34,621 nt of DNA from Weissella fangxianensis (GCF_024718545.1 NZ_JAMXDB010000017.1:1-34621); one strand, 5' to 3'; positions 25,128-33,563 are shown, numbered from the stretch's first letter. Translations and numbers: made by a program. The notes: a model not told the origin generated them from the sequence alone.

Positions 25128-26099
25128 ATGCTATCAACCTTTTTCATCTCACTAAATAGTGTCTTGATTATTATTACTGTTATTATTATCGGCTTCTTAA
25201 TTGGTAAATCAAGAATCGTTAGCCCAAATTTCATTAATGACGTATCTACGATCGTTGTGAATGTTGCCCTACCCATTTCGGTATTTATTTCTGCCCAAAA
25301 CTATATCACGAGGCAAAATTTTAATACGCTTTTGATCGGTTTTGTTTTATCGATGATATCAATTGGCACTTGTTTTCTAATTGCTATTCCTATTGGACGA
25401 GCATTACATTTACAAAAGGATCGCAAAAGCCTATTTACCAACGCTTTCGTTAACGCCAACACCTTGTTCGTTGGATTACCTTTAAATATTGCTTTGTTCG
25501 GTAATAAAAGTTTACCCTACTTTCTAGCTTATTTTGTGGCCAACACGATCACGACTTGGGGAATCGGTGTGAAATTGATTTACAAAGACAACCCAGAAGC
25601 AATCGCCAACTATCCAACGAGTCTCTGGCGACGGTTTATAAATTTCTTTACACCGCCAATGTGGGGCTTTGTTATCGGAATTATCTGTTTCTTCATTAAT
25701 ATAAAATTACCAGTAGACGGCTTTTTATATCAATCGTTTAACTACGTTGCTAATACGGTTACCCCACTATCATTAATTTTCCTTGGTTTACAATTAGCAA
25801 AAACAAAACTGGCAGCCATGAAGGTCGAAAAAATCGACCTCATTGCTCAGTTTGGAAAATTTATTATGGCCCCATTGATGATGTCAATTGTATTATGGAT
25901 CAATCAATTGCTTGGTTGGGTCACTTTACCAGATTTGTTCACCAAAACATTATTGATCCAATCAATCACACCTATGCTCACGGTATTACCAATGTTAGCT
26001 GATCAAAATAATATGGATGTTGAATTTTCAACCCGTGTTTTAACCGAAAGTATTTTCATCTTCCCATTTGCGGTCGTACTGATTATGCTAGTTGTTTAA
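25128..26099 (+). CDS. AEC-family transporter (auxin efflux carrier / malate permease type)
   Basis: 323-residue integral membrane protein with about ten hydrophobic segments in two inverted halves. It has the AEC-family pattern: ALPISVFISAQN in segment 2-3, FVNANTLFVGLPLNIALFG with the conserved N-x-x-F-x-G-x-P motif, and PLSLIFLGLQLA and TPMLTVLPMLADQ in the second half. Characterised relatives in lactic acid bacteria move malate or other organic acids (MleP). No malolactic enzyme or citrate genes lie nearby, so the substrate is open. It is a single gene, possibly controlled at the palindrome 25048-25072, and is followed by the dispersed repeat and a terminator. Confidence 0.85.
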   Translation: MLSTFFISLNSVLIIITVIIIGFLIGKSRIVSPNFINDVSTIVVNVALPISVFISAQNYITRQNFNTLLIGFVLSMISIGTCFLIAIPIGRALHLQKDRKSLFTNAFVNANTLFVGLPLNIALFGNKSLPYFLAYFVANTITTWGIGVKLIYKDNPEAIANYPTSLWRRFINFFTPPMWGFVIGIICFFINIKLPVDGFLYQSFNYVANTVTPLSLIFLGLQLAKTKLAAMKVEKIDLIAQFGKFIMAPLMMSIVLWINQLLGWVTLPDLFTKTLLIQSITPMLTVLPMLADQNNMDVEFSTRVLTESIFIFPFAVVLIMLVV

Positions 26100-26126
26100 A
26101 GTTTCCGAATACACGAAATATAAATA

Positions 26127-26262
26127 GAGGGAGCGAGACAAAAGTCGCTTTGAAGCTGGTGTGTAACGTTATTTGCGTCATTTTTGGCCGAAGCAAAGCG
26201 AAGGACAAGAATGTCGTAAATTGCGTTACATTGAGGCTTCAGACTTTTGGAACGCGTTTATG
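26127..26262 (+). repeat. Palindromic dispersed repeat, full copy 3
   Basis: Starts GGGAGCGAGACAAAAGTCGC and ends GGAACGCGTTTATG. The central stem pairs 26163-26177 (GTAACGTTATTTGCG) with 26215-26229 (CGTAAATTGCGTTAC): 14 of 15 pair, two as wobbles. Outer GAAGC/GCTTC is kept. The loop keeps AGCGAAGG. Compared with copy 1 at 2704, stem bases differ on both sides while pairing is retained. It is located just after the AEC transporter gene. Confidence 0.8.
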
Positions 26263-26278
26263 CTATAAAATTTATAGC

Positions 26279-26306
26279 CTTATAATTAATACATTTTTAG
26301 CACAAA
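26279..26306 (+). repeat. Conserved 28-nt pre-terminator motif, copy C
   Basis: On the plus strand it reads CTTATAATTAATACATTTTT then AGCACAAA, immediately before the terminator at 26306. It is identical to copy A over the 28 nt. A short palindrome CTATAAAATTTATAG precedes it. Confidence 0.75.
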
Positions 26307-26342
26307 GGAGGTTGGGAACGTTGTTTTGTCCCAACCTCCTAT
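26306..26342. terminator. Bidirectional terminator, AEC transporter / GNAT
   Basis: AGGAGGTTGGGA pairs with TCCCAACCTCCT around a GTTGTTTTG loop, between convergent genes. Confidence 0.8.
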
Positions 26343-26366
26343 TTATTTACTGGCAATAATTATTTC

Positions 26367-26849
26367 TCAAACCGGTATCACAAAGAAATAATCCATTTCT
26401 GAATGTTCTGCTTTTTTTAACGGTGCTGTCAATTCGGTGAAGCCATATGCTCGATAAACATGTAGCGCTGATTCAAGTTTATGATGTGTTTCAAGATAGA
26501 CTTGCTGGTAACCAGCTTCCTTTGCAAATTGCATCGCTTTATCCAGTAATTGGTAGCTTAAATGATGGCCTTGCGCTTTTTCAGCCACATACAATTTTTG
26601 CAATTCAGCCACTTTATTGTGTGAATCATAAGTTGCTATCCCAGCACCACCAACTACCTCCTGTTGATCATTGATCGCAACGTAATATTGGCGTGCTTCA
26701 CTTGCCTGATAAAAATCACTCAAATGCGCAAGCTCCGGATCGAAATAAGCAGTACCCGGTATATCTAATTGATAGGATTTTAACAATTTCTGAATCAACT
26801 GTTTTAAATATGGATCGTCATTTTTTTGAATGGGTCTAATCGTTATCAT
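26367..26849 (-). CDS. GNAT-family N-acetyltransferase
   Basis: 160 residues, single GNAT domain. The start MITIRPIQKNDDPYLKQLI is typical, and the acetyl-CoA-binding region reads LYVAEKAQGHHLSYQLLDKA, followed by YLETHHKLESALHVYRAYGF. The substrate is not predictable. ATG 26849 is preferred because GGAGG lies 7 bp upstream; a TTG ten codons earlier has none. The gene starts 37 bp after the YbaK-type deacylase, so the two are probably co-transcribed. Confidence 0.85.
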   Translation of the reverse strand: MITIRPIQKNDDPYLKQLIQKLLKSYQLDIPGTAYFDPELAHLSDFYQASEARQYYVAINDQQEVVGGAGIATYDSHNKVAELQKLYVAEKAQGHHLSYQLLDKAMQFAKEAGYQQVYLETHHKLESALHVYRAYGFTELTAPLKKAEHSEMDYFFVIPV

Positions 26850-26886
26850 ATAAAAACCTCCAATTCCCGATACCGCCAAAGATCAT

Positions 26887-27375
26887 CTAATCTTCAGCAA
26901 CTTCATCCTGCCAACCTTTGCATACGTTGATCCAACGTTCAGCCTGAGTATACTCATCCAGCTCTGGTACTGATAATTCAACCGCACTATGATCATCCCC
27001 CGCAGCTGGATAGACAACGTCAAAACGTTTTAATGACTCATCTAAAAAGGTTATGACCCCATCTTTGGTCACAAATGGGCAAACACCACCTGGTGCGTGT
27101 CCGATATAATGCTCAACTTCATCACTGTGAATCATCTTGGGGCGTTTATGAAACTCTTGCTTAAATTGACGATTATCAACTTTTGCATCCCCCGCCATCA
27201 CAATCAAAACTGGTTCATCATCAACTAAAAATGACATTGTTTTGGCAATATGGGCTGGCTCACAATTTAAAGCATGTGCTGCCTCTAAAACGGTCGCACT
27301 AGATTCATCAAACTGTTTCACACGATTTCCCAAGCCGACTTGCTTAAAATACTGATTAACTTTTTCAAAAGCCAA
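26887..27375 (-). CDS. YbaK/EbsC-type aminoacyl-tRNA deacylase
   Basis: 162 residues. The fold is that of the YbaK/ProX editing domain, which hydrolyses mischarged tRNAs in trans (Cys-tRNA-Pro for YbaK). Conserved elements include AHIAKTMSFLVD with the key Lys, VMAGDAKVDNRQFKQ and HAPGGVCPFVTKDG near residue 100. The start is unusual: TTG at 27375, preceded at 7 bp by the strong ribosome site AGGGGGT; no ATG is available nearby. It lies upstream of the GNAT gene on the same strand. Specificity within the family is not certain. Confidence 0.88.
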   Translation of the reverse strand: MAFEKVNQYFKQVGLGNRVKQFDESSATVLEAAHALNCEPAHIAKTMSFLVDDEPVLIVMAGDAKVDNRQFKQEFHKRPKMIHSDEVEHYIGHAPGGVCPFVTKDGVITFLDESLKRFDVVYPAAGDDHSAVELSVPELDEYTQAERWINVCKGWQDEVAED

Positions 27376-27444
27376 AATACTACCCCCTACACATAAATAG
27401 TCATCAGTTTAGACGACCTAGATTAATTAATAAAATGAAAGCCT

Positions 27445-28404
27445 TCATATTGATAACACTTGCCCGGTGCGGCGAATAAACTCAGATGCCACCGGAATAT
27501 GTTGTACTTTTTTACTGATGACCAAATCAACTGCATTTTTGCCTACTTCGTCGTAATGGTGATCAATCGTTGATATATTCATTACCCGACTGACCACCTC
27601 ATTTTCTTGCCCAACTATTGTTGGCATCGGTTGCTGTTGATTACGATAATATTGAAAAATTCCCGCCGCGATATTGTCACTATTAGCAAAAACAAAATCC
27701 GGCGGTTTCGGTAACGACAAAAAATACTCAGCTGCCTGATAACCATCTTCATAACCCAGAACACCGGTGACCATATATTCAGACTTTGGTTTTTGATGAA
27801 ATACTTGTTCATAACAATCAACTGCTGCTTGGGTCGTCGGACTATGATCATAATCACGATTCAAAGTTAGCGCAATATTTTGAAATTTTCCGCTTTTTGC
27901 CAATTCAAAAACATCATCGTATGTTTTATTACGCACCGCATAAGTCGCAGCCAATGGCGCATCACCAAGATTACGACAACACACAATAGGACCATATTTT
28001 TGATATGACAACATCGTTTCCAGTGACACCGTATGAGACGTAAATATTAACCCGTCGTATCTTTTTTGATGAAGTTGTTCTAAATATTGTCGTTCTAATG
28101 CAGCATCATAATTGGTTTTTAATGCCAGTACGCTGTAACCAGCATTAAACGCTGCTTTTGTAATACTAGCAAATAACTGTGAAAAATACGAATATTCTAA
28201 AAAGGGCACAACGACACCAATAATTTTTGTGCGACCAGTGCTTAGATCACGAGCAATAGTGTTTGGTACATAGTCAACATTGTCAACGACCCGTTGGATA
28301 GCTTGTGCTGCCTTGGTTGATACATAACCATTTTTGTTAATATATCGCGATACAGTTGCCACTGAATACCCTGACAACCTTGCAATGTCTTTAATATTAG
28401 CCAT
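27445..28404 (-). CDS. LacI/GalR-family transcriptional regulator
   Basis: 319 residues. The N-terminal LacI-type DNA-binding domain begins NIKDIARLSGYSVATVSRYI, with the hinge VPNTIARDLSTGRTKIIGVV. A periplasmic-binding-protein-like effector domain follows (YDGLIFTSH, DFVFANSDNIAAGI, EFIRRTGQV at the end). The effector is unknown; no sugar operon lies next to it. It follows the Cof-type phosphatase at 22 bp, so the two form an operon. Confidence 0.92.
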   Translation of the reverse strand: MANIKDIARLSGYSVATVSRYINKNGYVSTKAAQAIQRVVDNVDYVPNTIARDLSTGRTKIIGVVVPFLEYSYFSQLFASITKAAFNAGYSVLALKTNYDAALERQYLEQLHQKRYDGLIFTSHTVSLETMLSYQKYGPIVCCRNLGDAPLAATYAVRNKTYDDVFELAKSGKFQNIALTLNRDYDHSPTTQAAVDCYEQVFHQKPKSEYMVTGVLGYEDGYQAAEYFLSLPKPPDFVFANSDNIAAGIFQYYRNQQQPMPTIVGQENEVVSRVMNISTIDHHYDEVGKNAVDLVISKKVQHIPVASEFIRRTGQVLSI

Positions 28405-28426
28405 ACGCTTCCCTTTACCCTACTTT

Positions 28427-29239
28427 TTATGGCTGATGCAATAAAAAGTTCTCAATACCATAAGCAACACCATTTGCGACGTTAGTTTTTGTGACGTAAT
28501 TTGCCGATTGCTGCACCGAAATTGGCGCATTCCCCATGGCAATCGATGTCCCAACTTTGTAAAACATTGATAAATCATTTTGCCCATCACCAAATGCCGC
28601 CGTCTCTGCTTGTGATAATTGTTCACGGGCAATAATGTATGAAACACCGAATGCTTTTTCCGCAATATCACTCGTAATCTCTAAGTGACTAGCATCTGAT
28701 TGTTGTACGTTAATACCTGGTAAATCTAAATTCAGAGTTGCTTGCTGAATCATATCTAATTTTGTTTCACTTAGATCAATCAACATAATTTTAAAAATAC
28801 CATTTTGACCCTGCACCGCAGCTTCTGACAAAGCTGCATATCGTGGAATCACCCCTGTAAATAATATCTCACGATCAATTTCTGCTGAGGCGTGATCGAC
28901 TAGCCAGCTATCCTGCGTATAATAACTCAGACTAACCATTGGAAACATTTCAGCCAACCAATGAATTAATTTAATACTAGTTGCTGCTTCCATGGGATAT
29001 GCCTGCAACACCTGCATATTCCCGCCGTCCATTTGATAAATTAAACCACCATTAAACGCCACTTGTGGTGCCTGTAATCCCAAATCGTGAATCGCAAACG
29101 TCATTTCCTGCGGTGCCCGAGCTGAAACCAAGGTCACTGGTATTTGCGAATTTTTAATGGCTGCAACCGTATCTTTAGTCACGACCCCTTTATCGTCTAG
29201 TAACGTACCATCCATATCTAAAAAAATTTGTTTAATCAT
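28427..29239 (-). CDS. Cof-type HAD-superfamily sugar-phosphatase-like hydrolase
   Basis: 270 residues. HAD motif 1 is FLDMDGTLLDDKG at the N-terminus (nucleophile and acid Asp), motif 2 is TLVSARAP, motif 3 Lys lies in EKAFGVSYI, and motif 4 is AAFGDGQNDLSMF. A C2-type cap sits between motifs 2 and 3, as in Cof/YidA-like phosphatases acting on sugar phosphates or flavin precursors. The exact substrate is unknown. ATG 29239 is chosen for its GGGGGAG ribosome site; the longer reading begins with TTG inside that site. It is the first gene of a two-gene unit with the LacI regulator, which hints at a carbohydrate-related role. Confidence 0.88.
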   Translation of the reverse strand: MIKQIFLDMDGTLLDDKGVVTKDTVAAIKNSQIPVTLVSARAPQEMTFAIHDLGLQAPQVAFNGGLIYQMDGGNMQVLQAYPMEAATSIKLIHWLAEMFPMVSLSYYTQDSWLVDHASAEIDREILFTGVIPRYAALSEAAVQGQNGIFKIMLIDLSETKLDMIQQATLNLDLPGINVQQSDASHLEITSDIAEKAFGVSYIIAREQLSQAETAAFGDGQNDLSMFYKVGTSIAMGNAPISVQQSANYVTKTNVANGVAYGIENFLLHQP

Positions 29240-29432
29240 TCGATTCTCCCCCTGCCTCAAATAATTCTTGCACTTATTTTAACCTATAAAATCATCTTAA
29301 TGTTAAAAACAAATGAAATTATGGCAATATTTAAACGATTATACATGTTACAATACCTGACATACGCACTGCATTATTTTCAGTAAAAGCTTATACTAAA
29401 TCGTATGACCAACATTTGGGGAGGGCACAAAA

Positions 29433-29930
29433 ATGTCGATAAACTTTAAATTCGCTGAAAAAGATGACTTACCAAAAATTGTGGCTATTTATAATCAAGT
29501 CATCAAACTTAAAAACGTGACTGCCGATTTAGCACCCATTTCAGTATCAGATCGTGAAGCGTGGTTTGCCGACTCGTCTCATGATAAATATCCTATCTGG
29601 GTAATCACTGACAATGACAAAATCGTTGGTTGGTGTAGCCTCGAAGCTTTCTATGGTCGTGCTGCTTACCAGCATACTGCTGAAGTTAGTATTTATATTG
29701 ACGAAGCTACCCGTGGCAAACACATCGGTACCCAAACTATTCAATTTTTGGCAACCCAACTTAAGCAACGTCATCTACAAAATATTGTCGCTTATGTCTT
29801 TAAACAAAATATTCCTAGTATGACCTTGTTCAAAAAACAAGGCTTTGAACAATGGGGGTTGTTGCCACAAGTCGCTGAAATCGATGGTAATCACCTTGAC
29901 TTAACAATATTAGGTAAGCATTTTGACTAG
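29433..29930 (+). CDS. GNAT-family N-acetyltransferase (PAT-like)
   Basis: 165 residues. Motif A is SIYIDEATRGKHIGTQTIQF with the R-G-x-x-I-G acetyl-CoA loop, and motif B is NIVAYVFKQNIPSMTLFKKQ followed by GFEQWGLLP. The whole resembles phosphinothricin/methionine-sulfoximine acetyltransferases (FKFAEKDDLPKIVAIYNQVI at the start). The substrate is not established. A strong ribosome site GGGGAGGG stands before ATG 29433. It is a single gene, divergent from the Cof-type phosphatase; a TATACT at about 29391 may be its -10. Confidence 0.87.
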   Translation: MSINFKFAEKDDLPKIVAIYNQVIKLKNVTADLAPISVSDREAWFADSSHDKYPIWVITDNDKIVGWCSLEAFYGRAAYQHTAEVSIYIDEATRGKHIGTQTIQFLATQLKQRHLQNIVAYVFKQNIPSMTLFKKQGFEQWGLLPQVAEIDGNHLDLTILGKHFD

Positions 29931-29960
29931 CTAAATAATCAACCTTTAAAAAATTCAATT

Positions 29961-29997
29961 AAAAATCCCCCGAAAATGAACTTTCAGGGGATTTTTA
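29961..29997. terminator. Bidirectional terminator, GNAT / NmrA-type reductase
   Basis: AAAAATCCCC pairs with GGGGATTTTT, extended by GAAA/TTTC, between convergent genes. Confidence 0.9.
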
Positions 29998-30040
29998 CGT
30001 TATAAACTAATCATAAATAACATATTTAATTAAACAATTA

Positions 30041-30898
30041 TTACTTAGTTAATAACTGCTTTAGTGATTCTTCGACAGAAAGGAATGGGCGACCAAGATA
30101 CTTTTCGATATCGTCTGATTCTACCGCTAAACTGCCGCTTTTAACAATTGCTTGTGTACCAGCAAGCATATCTGTTACTTCTTGTGGCATACCTGCATTG
30201 TCCTGCAAAAATTGTGAAGATGTTGCAACGTCTGCATCGATCACTTCTAATTTTGTTCCTGTCACAGATTCAACAGCTGCCGCCAATTGCTTATAAGTCA
30301 TTAATGGATTCCCAACTTCTAATACACTTGGAAAATCAAATTTGCCAGATACGGCATGTGCTCCTAATTTTGCAAATTCACTACGTAATGTCCAACCGGC
30401 CTTACCATCACCACCAGCATGTACAAGCTTGCCAGCTTTTAAAGCTGCCTGGATAGCTGGTAATTCATTTTCAAGATACCAGTTATTTCGTAAGAAGGTA
30501 TGCGCAATACCTGAATCAATAATTGCTTGTTCAGTATAAGCATGCTCTTCAGCTAATGGACTAGTTGAGGTATCGGCTTTATTAAAGCTCGTATAGGCAA
30601 TGTACGATACACCTGTTTTTTGGGCTGCGTCAACAACATGTTGATGCTGTGGCTTACGTGAACCAACTTCGCTACCCGAAACGAACAATAACCTGTCAAT
30701 ACCAGCAAAGGCTTTCTCCAATGACTTCGGATCATCATAAGAGGCGATTCTAACTTGAAATCCTTTTTCTCGTAGCGTAGCAGCTTTTTCTTCATTTCTC
30801 GCTAAAGCAAAAATTTCATCTTGTGGTACTAAAGTCTTTAATTCTTCTAAAGCAGCTGAACCATAATTCCCAGTTGCACCAGTTACTAAGATAGTCAT
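30041..30898 (-). CDS. NmrA/QorB-type NAD(P)-dependent reductase
   Basis: 285 residues, atypical short-chain dehydrogenase of the NmrA group. The N-terminal nucleotide-binding loop is ILVTGATGNYGSAAL, and IDRLLFVSGSE and YIAYTSFNKAD follow as in QorB-type NAD(P)H:quinone oxidoreductases. Catalytic activity on quinones is inferred from family only. ATG 30898 is preferred because AAAGGA lies 9 bp upstream; the ATG two codons earlier is too close to it. It is the third member of a minus-strand oxidoreductase string whose two upstream genes are broken; it alone is intact. Confidence 0.87.
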   Translation of the reverse strand: MTILVTGATGNYGSAALEELKTLVPQDEIFALARNEEKAATLREKGFQVRIASYDDPKSLEKAFAGIDRLLFVSGSEVGSRKPQHQHVVDAAQKTGVSYIAYTSFNKADTSTSPLAEEHAYTEQAIIDSGIAHTFLRNNWYLENELPAIQAALKAGKLVHAGGDGKAGWTLRSEFAKLGAHAVSGKFDFPSVLEVGNPLMTYKQLAAAVESVTGTKLEVIDADVATSSQFLQDNAGMPQEVTDMLAGTQAIVKSGSLAVESDDIEKYLGRPFLSVEESLKQLLTK

Positions 30899-30931
30899 GC
30901 GCATATGTCCTTTCTAGTTTCATATCTTTCA

Positions 30932-31258
30932 TTAATCGGCAGTTGGATAATCTGTATAACCAACCGCACCATTATTCACATATATTATATCAGGATTAGG
31001 CTTATTCAGCGGTATTTTATTCTTTAACCTTGCTACCAAATCTGGATTTGCCAACGCATAATGACCAACTGAAACCAAATCAGCAACGTGATTATCTAAA
31101 TCAATGGTCAACTTTTCCAATGGTCGATTGGCACGATTAACCATCAATGGGCCAGGCACACCACTTTCCAAAGCGCGGCTTCTGGTCATAGGAGCCATAA
31201 CCAGACGATTATCTAAAACACTGTCACCAATTTTTACTGACGTCCATAAATCTGTCAT
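30932..31258 (-). pseudogene. Old yellow enzyme (NADH:flavin oxidoreductase) with large internal deletion
   Basis: 108 codons. The first 38 residues are a normal OYE start (IGDSVLDNRLVMAPMTRSRA, then GPLM). The last about 65 are a normal OYE end (NHVADLVSVGHYALANPDLV, then NKPNPDIIYV and GYTDYP). The intervening roughly 250 residues, including most of the FMN-binding barrel and catalytic residues, are missing. The join falls near MVNRANRPLEKL (about 31140-31120) and is in frame. The start and ribosome site (AAGGAG) are intact, so a useless short protein could still be made. Intact relatives are about 360 residues. Confidence 0.85.
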
Positions 31259-31275
31259 AGTTTGTATCTCCTTTT

Positions 31276-31740
31276 TTACTGTCTCCCTGCTAATGTACCG
31301 CCATCTAATACAATTTCAGCACCTGTGGTATAGGATGATTCTTCTGAAGCAAGATAGGTGACTGCCTTGGCAACATCTTCATTTTTTCCAATTGCTGGAA
31401 TAACATCGTCCGAAGCTTGTAAAGCCTTTTTAAGATCATTAGATACAATATCTGTGCTGACCAATCCAGGATGGACAGAGTTTACCCGAATTTGTTTACC
31501 TGTTTTCACTGCCTCAACAGCAGCAGCTTTGGTCAATAAACGGGTCCCTGCTTTAGAAGCTGCATAACTGCCTACACCAGGCATCGGTGTAATGATTCCT
31601 AGTACAGAAGAAACGTTAACAATACTACCTTTATTCATTGTCTTCAGGGCCTCACGAACACCTATGAAAGTACCAGTTAGATTAATATCCATGACTTGTT
31701 GCCATTCGTCTAAACTAGTATCAGCAATGAGCTTATTAGC
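31276..31740 (-). pseudogene. Short-chain dehydrogenase/reductase lacking its N-terminus
   Basis: The C-terminal about 155 residues of a classical SDR are well kept: DEWQQVMDINLTGTFIGVRE, SIVNVSSVLGI, the catalytic YxxxK as YAASKAGTRLL, the PG motif in HPGLVSTDIV, and TTGAEIVLDGGTLAGRQ at the end. The N-terminal about 85 residues, with the TGxxxGxG cofactor loop and NNAG, are absent. Homology stops near 31740, where an opposite-strand LOG-family fragment begins. The frame stays open upstream to about 31920, but those codons are the antisense of that fragment and have no ribosome site. Confidence 0.85.
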
Positions 31741-31747
31741 TAACGAA

Positions 31748-31987
31748 GTCTTAGACGCAGGCGGTAAAGTCCATGGCGTCATGCCCAAACAACTCGTTGA
31801 TCGTAGTGCTTCATTTACTCGATTAACGGATCTCAAAATTGTGGACGACATGGCCACACGTAAGGCAACCATGTTATCACTAGCCGATGCTTGTATCGCC
31901 CTCCCTGGTGGTCCTGGCACACTTGATGAAATTTTTGAATTTATAGCGACGTATCAACCACCTAAAATCAGAACTTATGTTCAGTAA
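31748..31987 (+). pseudogene. LOG-family (TIGR00730, YvdD-like) gene fragment
   Basis: On the plus strand this reads LDAGGKVHGVMPKQL, VDDMATRKATMLSLADACIA and LPGGPGTLDEIFEF. It contains the PGGxGTxxE signature of LOG proteins (nucleotide 5'-monophosphate phosphoribohydrolases). Roughly the first third of the gene and everything after the signature are missing; the last 11 codons up to TAA at 31987 no longer resemble the family. It is fused tail-to-head with the truncated SDR, so both were cut by the same rearrangement. No ribosome site precedes it. Confidence 0.8.
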
Positions 31988-32019
31988 CAAACAAAATAAA
32001 ATTTATTTTTCAATAATAG

Positions 32020-32336
32020 TTGACAAAGCATCCCTTCACGCGTTAATCTCTTATTAAATTAAATTATGATTAAAAAGCTGTAAGGAGAATTTTATCTTTC
32101 ACTGTGTACAGAGAGTCGTTGGTTGGTGTAAAACGATACACAAAAATTGATAATGATCATCTCTTAGCTGTGCTGTGAACATCAATTGATTATTAAACAG
32201 CATTGGGGACACCCATTATTGTGTAAGCGTATTATATTTTTACTATACGTAAGATGCTTTTAAGCAATTAAGGTGGTACCGTGCTAACGCGCCCTTAACT
32301 TTTACCAAATAATCGGTAAAGTTAAGGGCTTTTTTC
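32020..32336 (+). ncRNA. T-box leader of ilvE, probable tRNA-Ile sensor
   Basis: The T-box sequence AAGGTGGTACCGTGCTAACG lies at 32270-32289. Before it is a Stem I region (about 32066-32198, closed by GCTGT/ACAGC) with GGTTGGTG and a GCTGTGCTGTGAAC strand followed by ATC, read as the specifier codon AUC (isoleucine). This assignment is by position and by the downstream gene. The terminator pairs GCCCTTAACTTTTACC (32291-32306) with GGTAAAGTTAAGGGC (32315-32329), followed by TTTTTT. A TTGACA at 32020-32025 is the likely -35; the -10 is weak. Uncharged tRNA-Ile should favour the antiterminator and ilvE expression. Confidence 0.88.
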
Positions 32337-32354
32337 ATAATAATTTTAAAATTT

Positions 32355-32426
32355 AGGAGGTGATGTCTTATAGAATCCGACATTAGTCATTTAGCTCAGA
32401 CAATCACCCCTTTTGATGGGTTGTCT
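32355..32426 (+). promoter_or_regulatory. Orphan Shine-Dalgarno with competing hairpins after the T-box
   Basis: AGGAGGTGAT (32355-32364) is fully complementary to the 16S rRNA 3' end but lies about 120 nt before ilvE, which has its own site (GAGGAG). AGGAGGTGATGTCT can pair with AGACAATCACCCCTT (32398-32412), with one mismatch and one bulge. That strand can instead pair with GGGTTGTCT (32418-32426). An 8-codon frame (MSYRIRH, stop) starts at 32363, too close to the site for normal initiation. Confidence 0.45.
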
Positions 32427-32486
32427 TAGTTTCACAGTAAACGTAGCACATTTTAAATTAATTTATTATCACGAGGAGAATATATC

Positions 32487-33509
32487 ATGAAAGAAAAAGT
32501 TGAGAACTTGGATTGGAACAACCTAGGATTCGAATACCATGACCTACCTTATGACTTTGAAGCAAAGTTCAAGGATGGTGAGTGGCAACCAGGTGAATTA
32601 ACAACTCGTTCAACAATGGAACTATCTGTGGCTGCTGAAGTTCTCCACTATGGTCAAGAAGTATTCGAAGGATTGAAGGCTTACCGCCGTAAAGATGGCA
32701 AAATCAACCTTTTCCGTCCGGAATTAAATGCTGAACGTATGGTAAACTCTGCTGAGCGTATGTTGATGGCACCCTATCCAGTCGATGCCTTTGTCGACGC
32801 TGTTAAACAAGTTGTTAAGGCTAACGAAGAATTCGTGCCACCATACGGTACAGGAGGTACCCTTTACCTACGTCCATTTATGGTTGGAACAAGCAGTGTT
32901 GTTGGGGTAACGCCAGCTACTGAATATACTTTCCATATTTATGCGACACCAGTTGGTGCTTACGTTAACGGCCTAAACCCTGCTGCCTACACTGTCAGTG
33001 ATTATGACCGTGCCTCATATGCTGGTACTGGTCAAGCCAAGACATCAGGTAATTATGCAAGCAGTCTATTTTCTTCAGCTCAGGCGCATGAAGCAGGTTA
33101 TGCTGACTGCCTATTCCTTGATCCTCGTGAACATAAGTATGTTGATGAATTCGGTGGTGCCAACTTCTTTGGTATTACAAAGGAGGGACAATTCGTTACA
33201 CCTAAGTCAGAATCAATTTTGCCTTCTATCACGAAGCGTTCTTTGCTACAAGTAGCAAAAGATCAAGGATTGAATCCAGTTGAACGCCAAGTGCCTTTTG
33301 CTGAAATCGATCAATTCGCTGAGGCTGGTGCCATGGGAACTGCAGCAGTTATTTCACCCGTTGGTTCATTAACTGCTGGTGACAAGAAACACGTCTTTTA
33401 CAGTGAAACAGAAGCTGGTCCTGTCACAACCAAGCTTTACAATGAATTGGTTGGCATTCAATACGGTGACCGCCCAGATCCATATAACTGGACCCAAACT
33501 GTGGATTAA
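32487..33509 (+). CDS. ilvE: Branched-chain amino acid aminotransferase
   Basis: 340-residue PLP enzyme of fold class IV that interconverts Ile, Leu and Val with their 2-oxo acids. Motifs: LHYGQEVFEGLKAYRRKDG, LYLRPFMVGTSSVVGV, GTGQAKTSGNYASSLFSS with the PLP-binding Lys in QAKTSGNYA, and EFGGANFFGI. Length is normal for the bacterial IlvE/BcaT type II group. It stands alone behind the T-box leader, with ribosome site GAGGAG before ATG 32487. No other ilv or leu genes are nearby, so the enzyme may serve catabolism and flavour-type conversion as much as synthesis. A strong terminator follows. Confidence 0.96.
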   Translation: MKEKVENLDWNNLGFEYHDLPYDFEAKFKDGEWQPGELTTRSTMELSVAAEVLHYGQEVFEGLKAYRRKDGKINLFRPELNAERMVNSAERMLMAPYPVDAFVDAVKQVVKANEEFVPPYGTGGTLYLRPFMVGTSSVVGVTPATEYTFHIYATPVGAYVNGLNPAAYTVSDYDRASYAGTGQAKTSGNYASSLFSSAQAHEAGYADCLFLDPREHKYVDEFGGANFFGITKEGQFVTPKSESILPSITKRSLLQVAKDQGLNPVERQVPFAEIDQFAEAGAMGTAAVISPVGSLTAGDKKHVFYSETEAGPVTTKLYNELVGIQYGDRPDPYNWTQTVD

Positions 33510-33511
33510 TT

Positions 33512-33550
33512 CAGAGCGTGACTAAAAACAGGTTAAAGCCGACTGTAATG
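33512..33550 (+). repeat. Dispersed palindromic repeat, degenerate left half (copy 4)
   Basis: CAGAGCGTGACTAAAAACAG then GTTAAAGCCGACTGTAATG resembles the left arm of the full repeats (GAGCGTGACAAAA...GAAGCTGGTTGTAACG) with several changes. As with the other copies it lies just left of a terminator. Confidence 0.5.
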
Positions 33551-33563
33551 TTTAAATAAAGAA

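Noticed and set aside
31741-31920. N-terminal 60 codons of the open frame containing the SDR
   Set aside because: They are the antisense of the LOG-family fragment, lack any SDR feature and have no ribosome site; only the part up to about 31740 is SDR.
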